A DNA stretch of 64,000 bases from Brevibacterium sediminis (GCF_013623905.1 NZ_JABKDD010000005.1:62001-126000); one strand, 5' to 3'. Counted from the first letter of the stretch, positions 41,876 to 53,179 are shown. Translations and numbers: made by a program. Notes: generated by a model not told the origin, from the sequence alone.

Positions 41876-43333
41876 TCAGCCCTCCATCTCCAAGACCGCG
41901 AAGGCCCGAGAGTAGAGCTCGGCGATTTCGCCGAGTTCGGTGTGCACTCCGTCGCGCACGCGGACTTGGCCGCCGCTGACGGTCAGATGCACGTCGCTCG
42001 AGCTGGCCGTGAGGATGATCTGCTCGTCCAGGGAGCCCATGGTGCGCATGCTGTCGGTGCGCAGAGCCAAGAAGTCGCAGGCCTTCCCGACCTCGAGCGC
42101 GCCGACGGGAAGGTCGAGGCTGCGTGCCCCGCCCTCGGTGAGTGCGGTGATGAGCTCGGCCGGGGAGAACCGTCCGCGCTGACCCGACCGCAGCCGCTCC
42201 CCCGCCTCGAGCCCCTGGGTCTCGCGCAGGGCGTCGAGGACGACGTGTTGGTCGGAGCCGAGGGAGATCACCGCTCCGGCGTCGGCGAGTTCACGGGCCG
42301 GTCCGATGCCGTCGGCGAGGTCCGCCTCGGTGCAGGGGCACATGACGATCGTCGATCGGGGTCCGCCGAGGATCGCGATGTCCTCCTCGCTCAGGTGGGT
42401 GGCGTGGACGGCCGAGAGCCGGTCGTCGACGACGCCCGAGCGGGCGAGCACCTCGGTCGGGCTGGCTCCGTAAGCCGCTTGTGAGGCGTCATTTTCGGCC
42501 GGCTGCTCGGACAGGTGCACGTGCACGGGGCCGGACAGTTCGGCGAAGCGAGGCAGGTTTGCGGCTGGGACCGCGCGGATCGAATGGATCGCCGCACCCA
42601 CGTGAACGAAGCTCTCACCTGGAGCCTTGACGGGGAACTCGTCGGAAAACGTGTCGATCAGGTCGGTGTGCCGGTCCATGTATCCGTCGATCGTGCCGTC
42701 GCCGAACCGGGCCTGTTCGGCCGAGAGCTCGGAGTCGATGGCGCCGGTGAGGTAGCAGGTGTCGAGCAGTCGGATGCGGATCCCCGCCGAGGCGGCCGCT
42801 CGTGCCAGCGCTCGTTCCATCGCGTGGGCGCGCCGTTCGTCATCGTCGTTCGCGTCGCTCGCGTCCCCGCGGGGACGTTCGGTGTGTTCGTCCGCCTCGG
42901 CGACCGGATCCGCCGCGTCCCCGCGGGGACGATCGGCGCCGTAGGGTGTTCCGTCCTGAGCGTGGTGGACGTAGTGGAACTCCCCCACCGAGGTGTAGCC
43001 GCCGGCGAGCATCTCTGCGAAGACAGCGCGGGCCACGGTCTCGTAGGACTGGGGGTCGAGTTTCGCGGCGACGGAGTACATGACTTCCCGCCAGGTCCAG
43101 AAGGTGCCGCCGTCGCCGTGGGTGCGACCGCGCAGCATCCGGTGGAAGGCATGCGAGTGCGCGTTGACTCCACCGGGCAGGACAAACCCGTGCACCGCCT
43201 CGGCGTCGGAGGGGGCGGCGTCGATTCCGGTCTCGACCGCGGTGAGCGTTCCGGTGTCATCGGCGCTCAGCAGCACCCCGTGGGCGACGGCTCCGTCAAC
43301 CCATGCGGATTCGCACCAGTAACGGGTGCTCAT
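41876..43333 (-). CDS. hutF: Formimidoylglutamate deiminase
   Basis: The protein has 485 residues. The metal site NAHSHAFHRMLRGRTHGDGGTFWTWREVMY near residue 60 and the late VISLGSDQHVVLDALRETQ are HutF hallmarks. HutF turns formimino-glutamate into N-formyl-glutamate and ammonia. An acidic insert, about residues 128-165, contains two RPRGDA motifs coded by identical 16-bp palindromes (42862-42877 and 42916-42931); I do not expect it in most HutF proteins. The start overlaps the stop of the M20 hydrolase (ATGA). The next gene, iclR, follows 3 bp later. The pathway role is secure from the neighbours. Confidence 0.93.
   Translation of the reverse strand: MSTRYWCESAWVDGAVAHGVLLSADDTGTLTAVETGIDAAPSDAEAVHGFVLPGGVNAHSHAFHRMLRGRTHGDGGTFWTWREVMYSVAAKLDPQSYETVARAVFAEMLAGGYTSVGEFHYVHHAQDGTPYGADRPRGDAADPVAEADEHTERPRGDASDANDDDERRAHAMERALARAAASAGIRIRLLDTCYLTGAIDSELSAEQARFGDGTIDGYMDRHTDLIDTFSDEFPVKAPGESFVHVGAAIHSIRAVPAANLPRFAELSGPVHVHLSEQPAENDASQAAYGASPTEVLARSGVVDDRLSAVHATHLSEEDIAILGGPRSTIVMCPCTEADLADGIGPARELADAGAVISLGSDQHVVLDALRETQGLEAGERLRSGQRGRFSPAELITALTEGGARSLDLPVGALEVGKACDFLALRTDSMRTMGSLDEQIILTASSSDVHLTVSGGQVRVRDGVHTELGEIAELYSRAFAVLEMEG
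42862..42931. repeat. Pair of identical 16-bp palindromes inside hutF
   Basis: CGTCCCCGCGGGGACG occurs at 42862-42877 and 42916-42931, coding for the two RPRGD segments of an acidic insert. The spacing of 54 bp keeps the reading frame. Confidence 0.85.
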
Positions 43334-44598
43334 CGTGCACCTCCTGCCGTTGGGCCTCCGGTACTGCTGTCGGCAAGGGCGTGTTCGATGCCGAGTTCGC
43401 GGGCGAGAACCTTGACGAGCGCGTCGACTCCGGCCCTCTGGTCGTCGACCTCGCAGGCCTCTTCGGGAGCGTGGGAGACACCGGTCGGGTTGCGGACGTA
43501 GAGCATCGCCGCCGGCACATGGGGTGCGAGGATTCCGGCATCATGTCCGGCGCCCGAGGGCAGCAGCGGAGCGTCCGGCAGCACCGAGGTCAAGCGCGAG
43601 TTGAGGTCGGCGGTGAAGTGGGTCGTCGGCGAGTAGGACTCCTGCGAGACGGTCACCTCGACACCGGAATCGGCGCCGTGGTCCTTCGCACGTCGGCTGA
43701 TCGCTTCGAGCACCTGTTTGACGACGGCATCGTCAGGATGGCGGATGTCGAGCCAGAAGCTCATGGTCGAAGCAATGACGTTCGTCCCGCCCGGATGGAT
43801 GAGGGTACGGCCCACGGTCGCCACGGCGCTCGCGTCAGTGGCGGCCGCTAGGGTCGGGATATCCCCGATCACACGGGAGGCCGCGACCACCGGGTCGGCG
43901 CGATGACTCATCGGAGTCGTGCCGGCATGGTTGCCCTGACCGGAGAAGGCGAAGTGCCAGCGCCCGTGACCGATGATCGAGGAGCCGATGGCGACGGCCT
44001 GATCGGTGTTGATCAGACCGACGCCCTGTTCGACATGGAGTTCGATGAAGGAACCGATTCCGGCCAGCCGAGACTGGTCACGCCCGATCCGATCCGGGTC
44101 GAGGCCATAGCCACGGGCGACGTCGGCGAAGGTGTCACCGGCGGCGTCCTTGAGGCCGAGCGCGCGGTCAACGTCGATGGCGCCGGTGAGCAGCCGCGAG
44201 CCGAGGCAGGCGACACCGAAGCGTGAGCCTTCCTCTTCGGGGAACACGGCTAGCGCAAGAGGCCGGGTGGACTGGTCGAGTGCGCCGGAGGTCTTGAGCA
44301 CGTCGAATGCCGCCAGCGCCGAGGCGACGCCGAGGGGGCCGTCGAACTCGCCGCCGCCGGGCACGGAGTCGAGGTGGGAACCGGTGACGACGGCGTTCGC
44401 ACCCTGCGGGGTGGCCCATGCCCACGTGATTCCGTTGGCGTCGATCTCTGTGTCGAGGCCGCGGCGGTCCGCCTCGGCGAGGAACCACTCACGCAGCTCC
44501 CGTTCGGTGGCCGAGAATCCGGGCCGCTGGTAGCCCGGCCCGCGGGTGTCGCGGCCGGTGTCCTCGATCTGGCTCAGCAGCGAGACGACATCGCTCAT
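43330..44598 (-). CDS. M20-family amidohydrolase (allantoate/N-carbamoyl amino acid hydrolase-like)
   Basis: The protein has 422 residues. The dinuclear metal site is visible: GSHLDSVPGGGEFDGPLGV, then FPEEEGSRFG, then IELHVEQG, and a late GAGHDAGILA. It belongs to the group with allantoate amidohydrolase and N-carbamoyl-L-amino acid hydrolase. In this operon no HutG is present, so it probably cleaves N-formyl-glutamate to formate and glutamate as the last step of histidine breakdown. The ATG at 44598 follows GGAG; an earlier frame extension lacks homology. The stop overlaps the hutF start. An allantoate role is the alternative. Confidence 0.85.
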   Translation of the reverse strand: MSDVVSLLSQIEDTGRDTRGPGYQRPGFSATERELREWFLAEADRRGLDTEIDANGITWAWATPQGANAVVTGSHLDSVPGGGEFDGPLGVASALAAFDVLKTSGALDQSTRPLALAVFPEEEGSRFGVACLGSRLLTGAIDVDRALGLKDAAGDTFADVARGYGLDPDRIGRDQSRLAGIGSFIELHVEQGVGLINTDQAVAIGSSIIGHGRWHFAFSGQGNHAGTTPMSHRADPVVAASRVIGDIPTLAAATDASAVATVGRTLIHPGGTNVIASTMSFWLDIRHPDDAVVKQVLEAISRRAKDHGADSGVEVTVSQESYSPTTHFTADLNSRLTSVLPDAPLLPSGAGHDAGILAPHVPAAMLYVRNPTGVSHAPEEACEVDDQRAGVDALVKVLARELGIEHALADSSTGGPTAGGAR

Positions 44599-44750
44599 TG
44601 TCAGTTCACTCCGTTCGAAATCGGTCGGGTCCGGTGATGTGTCGGAGCCGTGGTCAGCCTGCCCTGGCATCAGGGGCCCGACGGTCGGGTCCGGTGCGGA
44701 CGAGCCGCGGGGCGGGACGGACCACACGCAGGTTCCGCCCCGGCCCGGCG

Positions 44751-46427
44751 TCAGTCCTGGTGGGTGGTGGCTGCGGAGATGCCCGAAGCCTCGGCGGCGG
44801 CTTCGAGGTTGCCCAGCGCAGTGAACTCGGGATCGTTGACGGCCGGTCCGCCGTCTTCCGGTTGCCAGGTTCCGGCAGCAGCGGTGACGGTGTGGGTCAG
44901 CGGTGCGACCGACTCGGCGGCGGCGGCGAGCGAGCCGTCCTTGACCTTCGCAATGGTCTCGGCGAGTTCGGGCGAGAGGAACCGGTCGGGTCCGGGCCCC
45001 GGCACCGTCTCACGGATCGCCGCGATCACGGCTCCGGTCACCGGTGCCGGTGCGGCGTCGCGCATATCGCAGGCTCGGGAGGCGGCATAGAGTTCGATGC
45101 CGACGACGGAGGCGAGGTTGTCGACGACCTTACGCAGCTTGCGTGCGGCCGACCACCCCATGGACACGTGGTCTTCCTGCATGGCCGAGGACGGGATCGA
45201 GTCGACCGAGGCCGGAGTGGCGCCGCGTTTGGCCTCGGAGACCATGGCCGCCTGCGTGTAGTGGGCGATCATCAGGCCGGAGTCGACGCCGGCGTCATCG
45301 GCGAGGAACGGGGTGAGGTTCTGGTTGCGGGCGACATCCATCATCCGGTCGGTGCGGCGTTCGGACATCGAGGCGACGTCGGCGGCGACGATGGCCAGGA
45401 AGTCCAAGGCATGGGCCAGCGGTGCACCGTGGAAGTTGCCGTTCGAGGACACCATTCCATTGGTGAGCACGACGGGGTTGTCGATGGCGGCCCGCAGTTC
45501 GCGTTCGGCCACCTGGGTGGCGAAGGCGACGGCGTCGCGGGCGGCGCCGTTGACCTGCGGGGCGCAGCGCATCGAGTACGCGTCCTGGACGAGGTGGGTG
45601 GAGTCGCGGTGGCTAGCAGTGATGCCGGAGTCGGCGAGCGCGGCGAGCATGTTCGCGGCCGAGGCGGCCTGGCCGTCGTGCGGGCGCAGCGCGTAGTGGA
45701 GTTCAGGGGCGAAGACGGCGTCGGTGCCGAAGAGTCCTTCAATGCTCATGGCCGCGGACACATCGACGGCGGTGAGCAGGTTCTCCAGGTCGGTCAGGGC
45801 CATGATGAGCATGCCGAGCATGCCGTCGGTGCCGTTGACGAGCGCCAGGCCTTCCTTCTCGGCCAGGGTGACCGGGGTGATTCCGGCCTTCGCGAGGATC
45901 TCATCGGCGGGCCCTGCCACTCCGTCGGGTCCTTCGGCCACGCCTTCGCCCATGACGACGAGGGCGCATGCCGACAGTGGTGCGAGGTCACCGGAGCAGC
46001 CGAGTGAGCCGTACTCGTGGACGACCGGGGTGATTCCGGCGTTGAGCAGGTCTACGTAGGTCTGGAGGACTTCGGCGCGGACGCCGGCCCGACCGGTGGC
46101 CAGGGTCCGGGCGCGCAGCAGCATGAGGGCGCGCACGACTTCGCGTTCGACGGGTTCGCCGACGCCGGCGGCGTGGGAGCGGATGAGGGATTTCTGCAGT
46201 TGGGTGCGCAGTTCCGCGGGGATGTGACGCTGGGCGAGCGCACCGAATCCGGTCGAGACTCCGTAGACGGGCTTCTCCGCCTGAGCGAGGGCGTCGATGG
46301 CCTCGCGGTACTTGTTCACCCGGGCCAGGGTGGCATCGGACAGGGAAACCTTCGCGTCGCGGCGGGCGACGTCGACCACCTCGGCGAAGGTCAGCGTATC
46401 GGGGTCGAGATCGATGAATGTGGTCAT
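44751..46427 (-). CDS. hutH: Histidine ammonia-lyase
   Basis: The protein has 558 residues, slightly longer than the usual 510. The MIO cofactor site is GSLGCSGDLAPL, with C144-S145-G146 in place of the usual Ala-Ser-Gly; a Cys-Ser-Gly triad is known in some actinobacterial enzymes. Other marks are YGVSTGFGALAQRHIP near residue 55 and NGTDGMLG further on. It removes ammonia from histidine to give urocanate, the first step of the pathway. It lies 115 bp after hutI and 152 bp before the M20 gene, in the same transcription unit. Confidence 0.95.
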   Translation of the reverse strand: MTTFIDLDPDTLTFAEVVDVARRDAKVSLSDATLARVNKYREAIDALAQAEKPVYGVSTGFGALAQRHIPAELRTQLQKSLIRSHAAGVGEPVEREVVRALMLLRARTLATGRAGVRAEVLQTYVDLLNAGITPVVHEYGSLGCSGDLAPLSACALVVMGEGVAEGPDGVAGPADEILAKAGITPVTLAEKEGLALVNGTDGMLGMLIMALTDLENLLTAVDVSAAMSIEGLFGTDAVFAPELHYALRPHDGQAASAANMLAALADSGITASHRDSTHLVQDAYSMRCAPQVNGAARDAVAFATQVAERELRAAIDNPVVLTNGMVSSNGNFHGAPLAHALDFLAIVAADVASMSERRTDRMMDVARNQNLTPFLADDAGVDSGLMIAHYTQAAMVSEAKRGATPASVDSIPSSAMQEDHVSMGWSAARKLRKVVDNLASVVGIELYAASRACDMRDAAPAPVTGAVIAAIRETVPGPGPDRFLSPELAETIAKVKDGSLAAAAESVAPLTHTVTAAAGTWQPEDGGPAVNDPEFTALGNLEAAAEASGISAATTHQD

Positions 46428-46542
46428 CGTGTGCCTTTCTGTGAGTGCGTCAGTGTGATGTCTGAGTCGTGGGTGAAGTTCTCATACGTCGACGCCGAGG
46501 TGGTTCCTCGCCGTCGACGCACCGTGCTGATGGGTAGGTGGT

Positions 46543-47814
46543 TCAGTCGCGGGGTCGATTGTCGACGATGAGCTCACCGCCGGAGTAGACGCGTTCGACC
46601 AGCTGCACACCGGGCCGGTAAGCCAGGTGCCGGTAGCTGGGTGCGTCGAGGATGGCCAGGTCGGCGCGGGCCCCCACTCCGAGGTGGCCGACGTCGGTGC
46701 GCTGCAGGGCGTTGGCCCCGCCGGCTGTCGCTGCCCACACCGCTTGCTCGACGGTGAAGTGCATGTCCCGGACGCCGATGGCGATGACGAACGGCATGCT
46801 GTTAGAGAACCCTGACCCGGGATTGCAGTCGCTGGCGATCGCCAGCGATACTCCCGCGTCGGCGTAGCGGCGGGCGTCGGGGTAGGGCTGGCGGGTGGAG
46901 AATTCGATGCTCGGCAACAGGGTGACGACGGTGCCCGCCTCGGCGAGGACGGCGAGGTCCTCATCGGAAGCGAAGGTCGCATGGTCGACCGACACGCAGC
47001 CGAGTTCCGCGCCGAGCTTGAGCGCCCCGCCCTCGGTGAGCTGATTGGCGTGCAGCCGCGGCTTCATTCCGACGGTCTTGCCGGCTTCGATGATCCGCCG
47101 GGTCTGGACCTCGGTGAAGGCACCGGTTTCGCAGAACACGTCGATCCACTTCGCTTTGCCTTCGGCCGCCGGGATGATCTCGTCGATAACGAGGTCGACG
47201 TAGCGTTCCGGCTCGTCCTTGAACTCCGGCGGGACGACGTGCGCGGCGATGAGGGTCGATTCCTCGGTGTGCCGGTTGATGATGTCGAGGGCCTGGATCT
47301 CGTCGGGCACGGTCAGCCCGTAACCGGACTTGATCTCGAACGTCGTCGTTCCCTGCCGCTTCGCCTGCTCGAGCAGGTGGACGAGGTTGGCCTCGAGTTC
47401 GGATTCCGTGGCTGCGCGGGTGGCGGCCACGGTGGTGGCGATGCCCCCGGCCGAGTACTTCTGTCCGGCCATCCGGGCCGCGAATTCCTCGGACCGATCA
47501 CCGGCGAAGATGAGGTGGTTGTGGCTGTCGACGAAGCCGGGGATGACGGCTTTGCCACCGAGGTCGATCGTCTCGAGTCCGCCGAGGTCATTCGCCGAGG
47601 TGACTTCCCCGTTTGCGATGTCATCGTCGTTCAGGCCTTTTCCGACGCTCTCACCGAGGCGGCTCGACACCGCCGTGTCCGCCTCAGCGGACGGTCCCGA
47701 CCAGATGATCCGACCGTCGTCGATGAGCAGCGCGGCATCGGTGATGATGCCCAGCTCGCCGAGGGTGTCGAGGTCGTTGACGACGAGTTCGCTGATGCCG
47801 GTGATGAGCTGCAT
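46543..47814 (-). CDS. hutI: Imidazolonepropionase
   Basis: The protein has 423 residues. The metal site is VDSHNHLIFAGDRSEEFAARMAG near residue 80, followed by the family-specific GGIATTVAATRAA and EIKSGYGLTV. A late ALASDCNPGSGFSNSM-type stretch (LAIASDCNPGSGFSNSMPF) closes the active site. It converts imidazolone propionate to formimino-glutamate. It is the first gene of the hutI-hutH-M20-hutF-iclR unit. The shared palindrome lies 87 bp upstream (47901-47916). The terminator at 47978-48029 separates it from hutU. Confidence 0.95.
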   Translation of the reverse strand: MQLITGISELVVNDLDTLGELGIITDAALLIDDGRIIWSGPSAEADTAVSSRLGESVGKGLNDDDIANGEVTSANDLGGLETIDLGGKAVIPGFVDSHNHLIFAGDRSEEFAARMAGQKYSAGGIATTVAATRAATESELEANLVHLLEQAKRQGTTTFEIKSGYGLTVPDEIQALDIINRHTEESTLIAAHVVPPEFKDEPERYVDLVIDEIIPAAEGKAKWIDVFCETGAFTEVQTRRIIEAGKTVGMKPRLHANQLTEGGALKLGAELGCVSVDHATFASDEDLAVLAEAGTVVTLLPSIEFSTRQPYPDARRYADAGVSLAIASDCNPGSGFSNSMPFVIAIGVRDMHFTVEQAVWAATAGGANALQRTDVGHLGVGARADLAILDAPSYRHLAYRPGVQLVERVYSGGELIVDNRPRD

Positions 47815-47900
47815 GGCGAGTCGGGCCTTTCCGATCGAGAATGATTCCCTCTCAGTATGGACCGCTCGGTGGCGGGGCAGAACCTCTCCCGCAGATATTT

Positions 47901-47916
47901 GTCCGATATTTCGGAC
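47901..47916. promoter_or_regulatory. Candidate hut operator upstream of hutI
   Basis: GTCCGATATTTCGGAC has 6-bp arms around a 4-bp centre. One base differs from the site at hutU and one from the site at the NCS1 permease. Confidence 0.78.
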
Positions 47917-47977
47917 GGCCGAGTGATGGGGGTCTGGTGAACCCGCCCGCCGGCTCGGTCGGGAACTCCCCGCGGCC

Positions 47978-48029
47978 CAGAAAAAGGTGAGTAGCCCAAG
48001 TTTGAAACCGGGCTACTCACCTTTTTCTG
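47978..48029. terminator. Bidirectional-type terminator after hutU
   Basis: A perfect stem of about 20 bp, including AGGTGAGTAGCCC and GGGCTACTCACCT, surrounds a 12-nt loop, with A-runs and T-runs on either side so that either strand gives a U-tract. Confidence 0.9.
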
Positions 48030-48072
48030 AGCTATTCAGCGACCGCGCCGTCGACGCAACGCCGCTGACTGC

Positions 48073-49794
<1,722 letters not shown>

Positions 49795-49948
49795 GGGATT
49801 CTCCTTGTCGCTGTGTCCGACGAGGCGGATGCTTGGCTGCCGCTTCGCCGTCGCGCCGAGGTGTGGACTCCCCTGCGCTGTCGGCTCTGACTACACCATC
49901 CATTCTGACGACTGGAGCAGAATGCGGAAGTGGCCCGCATCAAGTTCC

Positions 49949-49964
49949 GTCCGACATTTCGGAC
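49949..49964. promoter_or_regulatory. Candidate hut operator upstream of hutU
   Basis: GTCCGACATTTCGGAC differs from the hutI site at one central base. It lies 155 bp before the hutU start, so the promoter is some distance upstream of the gene or the site acts at a distance. Confidence 0.75.
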
Positions 49965-50073
49965 ACAGATGAATCGACGCCGGGTTCGCCGTTCCCCGAG
50001 ACTCACGCAGCACTGGTCGGTTCCACGCGCCACCCACACAGATTTCCCACCGAGGCAGCCCCGGCAGTTTCGT

Positions 50074-51270
50074 TCAGATCCTCGCCGACTCCTCGACAGC
50101 CGCGTACACCCGACCGTCGACCTCCGCGCCATACTGCCTTTCGCCATCTTCCTCGCCGGAAACCTCTGCCACCCGCTGCACCGGCGAGATCCGGTAGCTG
50201 GCCGGAGTCCGGGCGAGCTTGATCGGCGAGGCCACCCCGCGGTAGCCGTCGCCCATCTCCACGACCATCTCCCGGTGCGCGGTATGCGGATGCTCGACCA
50301 CCTCGGCGGCGTCGAGGATCGGACCGGCGGGCACGCCGATGCTCATGAGCTCCTCGGACAGCGCCTCTGCCGACGTGGAGACCATGAGCGCTTCGAGTTC
50401 GACCCGCAGCGCATCACTGTTGCCCAGACGCGCGGCATTGTCGACGAATCGCGGGTCCCGGGCGAGCCCAGGAGCACCGAGGTGGTCGACGAGCTTAGCG
50501 AACTGCGCGTCGTTTCCGGCGGTGATGAACACCTGCCCGGCCCCGGTCGCGAACGCCGAATACGGGGCGATGTTCGGATGGTCGTTGCCGGACAGCTTCG
50601 GCACGGCCCCACCGCCGAAGAAGTTCGGCAGGTGCGGATGCATGACGGAGATTCCGCAGTCGAAGAGCGTCGTCTCGACCCGCTGACCGCGTCCGCTGGT
50701 CACCCGTTCCTGCAGCGCCATGAGCACGCCGATGGCCGCGTTGAGCCCGGTGACCATGTCGACGGCGGGCATGCCGATGCGCATCGGCCCGGTCGACTCA
50801 TCCCCGTTGACCGACATCAGTCCCGACATCGCCTGGATGATCGCGTCGTATCCGGGCCGCCCACCCAGCGGACCGTCATCGCCGAAGCCGGTGATGGACG
50901 CGTGCACGAGGTGCGGGTAGCGGTCCGGAATGTCCGACACCGGGTCAAGCCCCCACTTCGCCAGGGTCCCGGTCTTGAAATTCTCGACGAGCACATCGGC
51001 CCCGGCCAGCAGCCCGTGCAGCGCCTCCTGTCCCTCCTCGGTGCGCAGGTCGAGGGTGATCATCCGCTTGTTCCGGTTGATCCCGGCGAAGTAGCTCGAC
51101 ACTTCCGGCGCCACGAACGGCGGCCCCCAGCTGCGCGTATCATCGCCGGCCGGAGGTTCGACCTTGATGACCTCGGCACCGTGATCGGCCAGGATCTGCG
51201 TGCAATAGGGCCCGCCGAGGATGCGCGAGAGATCGATGACCGTGATCCCGGCGAGTGCTCCCGCGCTCAC
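50074..51270 (-). CDS. CaiB/BaiF-family (class III) CoA-transferase
   Basis: The protein has 398 residues. The N-terminal GITVIDLSRILGGPYCTQILADHGAEVIKVEPP and the stretch GYDAIIQAMSGLMSVNG, whose aspartate is the acyl-anhydride residue of the family, are clear. Class III enzymes move CoA between carboxylic acids in the cytoplasm. The start is GTG 51270, overlapping the stop of the acyl-CoA dehydrogenase (GTGA), so the two genes are coupled and probably act on the same acid. The substrate is unknown. A divergent LysR gene at 53180 is the likely regulator. Confidence 0.9.
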   Translation of the reverse strand: MSAGALAGITVIDLSRILGGPYCTQILADHGAEVIKVEPPAGDDTRSWGPPFVAPEVSSYFAGINRNKRMITLDLRTEEGQEALHGLLAGADVLVENFKTGTLAKWGLDPVSDIPDRYPHLVHASITGFGDDGPLGGRPGYDAIIQAMSGLMSVNGDESTGPMRIGMPAVDMVTGLNAAIGVLMALQERVTSGRGQRVETTLFDCGISVMHPHLPNFFGGGAVPKLSGNDHPNIAPYSAFATGAGQVFITAGNDAQFAKLVDHLGAPGLARDPRFVDNAARLGNSDALRVELEALMVSTSAEALSEELMSIGVPAGPILDAAEVVEHPHTAHREMVVEMGDGYRGVASPIKLARTPASYRISPVQRVAEVSGEEDGERQYGAEVDGRVYAAVEESARI

Positions 51271-53090
51271 TGCCCGCTCCCTCCGGAACGCGCAGTTCCA
51301 TCCTCGGCGGACTGAGCTGCTCCACCTTCGCCGAGGATCTCCTCGACAGCCGCGAACGCTTCGTCCCGGCCCATACCGACACCGTCGATGAGGGCGTCGA
51401 GTAAGGCGTCGTCTTCGACGACCGGGACGAGCGGGTTCTGCGGCATCAGCTTGTGGCGCAGTACCAGTGCGGCGATGACGATGCGCGACCAGTCGCCGCG
51501 GCTGTCTCCGATCCGCGCGCCTTCCGAGGCCATGATGGACGCGCACACGAGGTTGTAGGTCGCGGTCGCGAGCTGACGCACCCGTGCCTGCTCAACACCT
51601 TCGGGCGTGGACTCGAGCGCGTGCAGCAGCGTCGAGCTCAGCGATTGGATCTGGCTGCGGAACGTGGCCGGGAGGTCGGCCGCCTCGGCGATGAGCGTCT
51701 CCAGGTGCAGGAACAGCGGTTTGAGTGTGCCCGCCCGGTGGGCGGCGCGGATGACGTCGAGGGCGACGATGTTCGAGGTGCCTTCCCAGATCGATCCGAG
51801 CTGGGAATCGCGGAAGACGCGGGCGTCGCCGTATTCCTCGATGTAGCCGACTCCGCCGCGGATCTCCATCGCGTCCGCGGTGACCTTGCGGGCGTCGCGG
51901 GTGGCGCGGAACTTGATGAGCGGGGTGAGGATGCGCAGAACCGAGGCGGCTTCGGCGTCACCGGCATCGGCCCGGGCGAAGACGTCCGCCGTGTGCAGGG
52001 AGATCGACAGCGCCTGTTCCGTGGTCGTCATGATCTTCGCGAGCTGGCGACGCTGCAGGGGCAGCTTGCTCAACGTCGAACCGAAGGCTTCGCGATTGCG
52101 GCAGATGAACTTCGACTCACCGAAGGCCCGCCGCATGAGGCCGGCCGCGCGCACGGCATTGGACAGGCGGGAGGAGTTGACCATATCGGCCATCTGCACG
52201 AATCCGCGTCCGATATCGCCGACGAGGTAGGCCGTCGCTCCCTGCAGGCTCATCTCGCCGCTGGGCATCGATCGGGTACCGAGCTTGTCCTTGAGGCGGA
52301 CGATGCGCATGGAGTTCGGCGAACCGTCCTCAAGAGTGCGCGGTAAGAGGAAGAGTCCGATGCCTTTGATTCCGGGCCGTGCACCCTCGGGGCGGGCGAG
52401 GACCATGGCGAGTTCGGCGTCGGCGTTCGAGCAGAACCACTTCTCACCGGTCAGCGCCCAGGTGCCGTCGCCGTTGTCGACGGCCGTGGTCGTCGCCCGG
52501 CCGACGTCGGAGCCGGCGTCCTGTTCGGTCATGAACATCGCGCCCTGGGTCAGGGTGTCGACATCGGTGCTCGTCAGTCCGCCGATGAAGCGCTCGACGA
52601 GTTCGGGTGAACCGTACTTGCGCAGGGTGCGGGTGAGCGAGTCGGTCATGTTCACCGGGCACAGCAGCCCGAATTCCGCCTGCGTGAACAGGTAGACGAG
52701 GAGGTATTTGACGATCGGCGGCATCGGTTCGTCCCAATCGAGGACACCCGGCCGGTGGCTCATTGCGGCCAGTCCGAGTTCGCCGAAGGCGACTTCCTGC
52801 AGGCGCCGGTAGGCCGGATGGATCTCGATCGACTGCTGATCGGCACCGTTGCGGGTGCGGTGCTTGAGCACCGGAGGGTTGACGTCGGCATCGTGAGCGA
52901 GGTCGTCGAGCTCTCCGCCGAGGCGGGGCCCGAGGTCCTCGAACACCGGCCGGAGGTGCGCGAGCAGCTTCTCGTCGAGGTAGAGCGGCAGGAGGTCCTT
53001 CAGCGACCGGTCGTCGGCGAAGCGGTCGATGCCGTAGCTGTCCGGAACGGGGGTCATGGTCGTATCGGGCGACGAAGCAGTCTCACGCAA
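51267..53090 (-). CDS. Acyl-CoA dehydrogenase, AidB/FadE-like
   Basis: The protein has 607 residues, longer than the 380 of classical enzymes, as in AidB-type members. Marks are MTEQDAGSDVGRATTTAV, the GEKWFCSNADAELAMVLARPEG strand region and the FAD-site/catalytic stretch GSIWEGTSNIVALDVIRAAH, whose glutamate is the usual base. It oxidises an acyl-CoA and passes electrons to ETF. The start is TTG 53090, with AAAGGAG at the right distance; the next in-frame ATG is residue 12. It is coupled to the CoA-transferase that follows. The substrate is unknown. Confidence 0.9.
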   Translation of the reverse strand: MRETASSPDTTMTPVPDSYGIDRFADDRSLKDLLPLYLDEKLLAHLRPVFEDLGPRLGGELDDLAHDADVNPPVLKHRTRNGADQQSIEIHPAYRRLQEVAFGELGLAAMSHRPGVLDWDEPMPPIVKYLLVYLFTQAEFGLLCPVNMTDSLTRTLRKYGSPELVERFIGGLTSTDVDTLTQGAMFMTEQDAGSDVGRATTTAVDNGDGTWALTGEKWFCSNADAELAMVLARPEGARPGIKGIGLFLLPRTLEDGSPNSMRIVRLKDKLGTRSMPSGEMSLQGATAYLVGDIGRGFVQMADMVNSSRLSNAVRAAGLMRRAFGESKFICRNREAFGSTLSKLPLQRRQLAKIMTTTEQALSISLHTADVFARADAGDAEAASVLRILTPLIKFRATRDARKVTADAMEIRGGVGYIEEYGDARVFRDSQLGSIWEGTSNIVALDVIRAAHRAGTLKPLFLHLETLIAEAADLPATFRSQIQSLSSTLLHALESTPEGVEQARVRQLATATYNLVCASIMASEGARIGDSRGDWSRIVIAALVLRHKLMPQNPLVPVVEDDALLDALIDGVGMGRDEAFAAVEEILGEGGAAQSAEDGTARSGGSGQ

Positions 53091-53157
53091 GATAATCTCC
53101 TTTGATGGTTTCTTCGACCGTATGCCCGAGAACCTGGGACTGACAAAGACATTTCTC

Positions 53158-53170
53158 TTATCCCTGATAA
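53158..53170. promoter_or_regulatory. Candidate LysR site between divergent genes
   Basis: TTATC-CCT-GATAA lies in the 89-bp gap between the acyl-CoA dehydrogenase and the LysR gene, 9 bp before the LysR start. It could serve autoregulation. Confidence 0.4.
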
Positions 53171-53179
53171 TCTTCGGTT

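Noticed and set aside
44598..46007. A 469-codon open frame on the plus strand across hutH
   Set aside because: It is antisense to histidine ammonia-lyase, which has an intact active site; the opposite frame has no recognisable fold.
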